A DNA stretch of 5,794 nucleotides from Actinomycetota bacterium (GTDB lineage Bacteria > Actinomycetota > Thermoleophilia > Gaiellales > Gaiellaceae), in NCBI GenBank assembly GCA_013813345.1, contig JACCRW010000116.1, positions 1 through 5,794 of the forward strand, in the 5' to 3' direction. The translations under genes and the position numbers were made by a program. The notes under the pieces were generated by a model. The model was not told where the DNA came from. It did no database searches and saw only the letters and a program-made list of their open reading frames with translations. This document shows positions 5,412 to 5,794 of the stretch, piece after piece (positions within the stretch are counted from its first letter, which is position 1; every line of letters begins with the position of its first letter).

Positions 5412-5794
5412 ATGCTGAAGGACCCCGTTCGTTTTCGCCGGCTGCTCGCAGTCGGCTCGCTGATGCTCGCGCCGGTGTTGATGCTGGCAGGCGTGCTCGT
5501 GGCGCCGTTCGAGGAGACATCGACGAGCGCCGCCTACCTCGAAGTCGTCCACTACAACGCCGCTGCGGCCGAGCTCTCGGCGGTGCTGCTCCACTTCGGC
5601 TTCCTGCTGCTTGTCCCGTGTGTGTGGGCGATGGCTGCGCTCCTGCAGGAGCGCGCGACCGTGCTTGGCAACCTCGGGCTGCTGCTGGGAACGCTCGGCG
5701 CGATCGGCAACTCCGGCGTCGTTCTGCTCGACTTCGCCGACATCGCGCTCGTTCGCGAGCTGACGCAAGGAGAGGCGGTGGCGGTGTACGACCG
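5412..5794 (+). CDS. Multi-pass membrane protein of unknown function (C-terminus beyond the window)
   Basis: The frame starts at ATG 5412 (MLKDPVRFRRLLAVG) behind a strong Shine-Dalgarno sequence and remains open for 127 codons to the edge, so the gene is incomplete here. Hydrophobic segments lie near 10-31, 53-78 and 84-107. The first follows a positively charged start (RFRR), which by the positive-inside rule puts the N-terminus in the cytoplasm; a short loop rich in Glu, Ser and Thr (about 33-50) would be outside. There is no cleavable signal peptide that I can identify and no motif I recognise, so no function is proposed. It is divergent from the histidine kinase gene; membrane proteins placed this way are often targets or partners of the two-component system, but that is only contextual inference. 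Confidence 0.75.
   Translation, partial: MLKDPVRFRRLLAVGSLMLAPVLMLAGVLVAPFEETSTSAAYLEVVHYNAAAAELSAVLLHFGFLLLVPCVWAMAALLQERATVLGNLGLLLGTLGAIGNSGVVLLDFADIALVRELTQGEAVAVYD

Noticed and set aside
5249..5413. Longer histidine kinase start at 5413
   Set aside because: The added 55 residues are Arg/Ser-rich without family similarity, would start next to the divergent gene's own start codon, and would place the promoter-like hexamer inside the gene.

Overview
This is a high-GC, gene-dense bacterial window with strong G/C third-position codon bias and a mixture of ATG and GTG starts. Several starts have no Shine-Dalgarno sequence and instead carry a TANNNT (-10-like) hexamer 6-10 bases upstream, the pattern of leaderless transcripts. 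Together with an actinobacterial-type phosphatidylinositol-phosphate synthase and a DesK/NarL-type two-component pair, this points to an actinomycete-lineage organism, possibly a deep branch such as Thermoleophilia. The lineage is an inference from style and gene content; there is no rRNA or marker to prove it.

Layout. Positions 1-417 hold two short minus-strand genes: an acidic protein of unknown function that runs off the left edge (1-183) and a CsbD-family stress protein (250-417), separated by a perfect 12-bp hairpin. Three plus-strand genes start from a short divergent region: moaA (476-1474, molybdenum cofactor step 1), a PAP2-superfamily membrane phosphatase (1510-2241) and a CDP-alcohol phosphatidyltransferase (2238-2855) that overlaps the phosphatase by ATGA. 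Facing them on the minus strand are a sensor histidine kinase (4130-5248), its NarL-family response regulator (3480-4133, GTGA overlap) and a HIT-like protein (2844-3449), which overlaps the end of the phosphatidyltransferase tail-to-tail by 12 bp. At the right edge a membrane protein of unknown function (5412 to beyond the end) is divergent from the kinase across a 163-bp intergenic region with repeated heptamers.

How the genes work together. The kinase and regulator form a classical phosphorelay. The PAP2 enzyme and phosphatidyltransferase are translationally coupled and may act in sequence: the synthase makes a phosphorylated phospholipid (most likely phosphatidylinositol phosphate) and the phosphatase removes the phosphate. 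MoaA stands alone, with no other molybdopterin gene in view. The window looks mainly like ordinary chromosomal sequence. I see no mobile element, CRISPR array, tRNA or rRNA. The most interesting points are the PAP2/PIP-synthase pairing, the HIT-like protein with Trp in place of the third triad His, and the repeated leaderless promoter layout.
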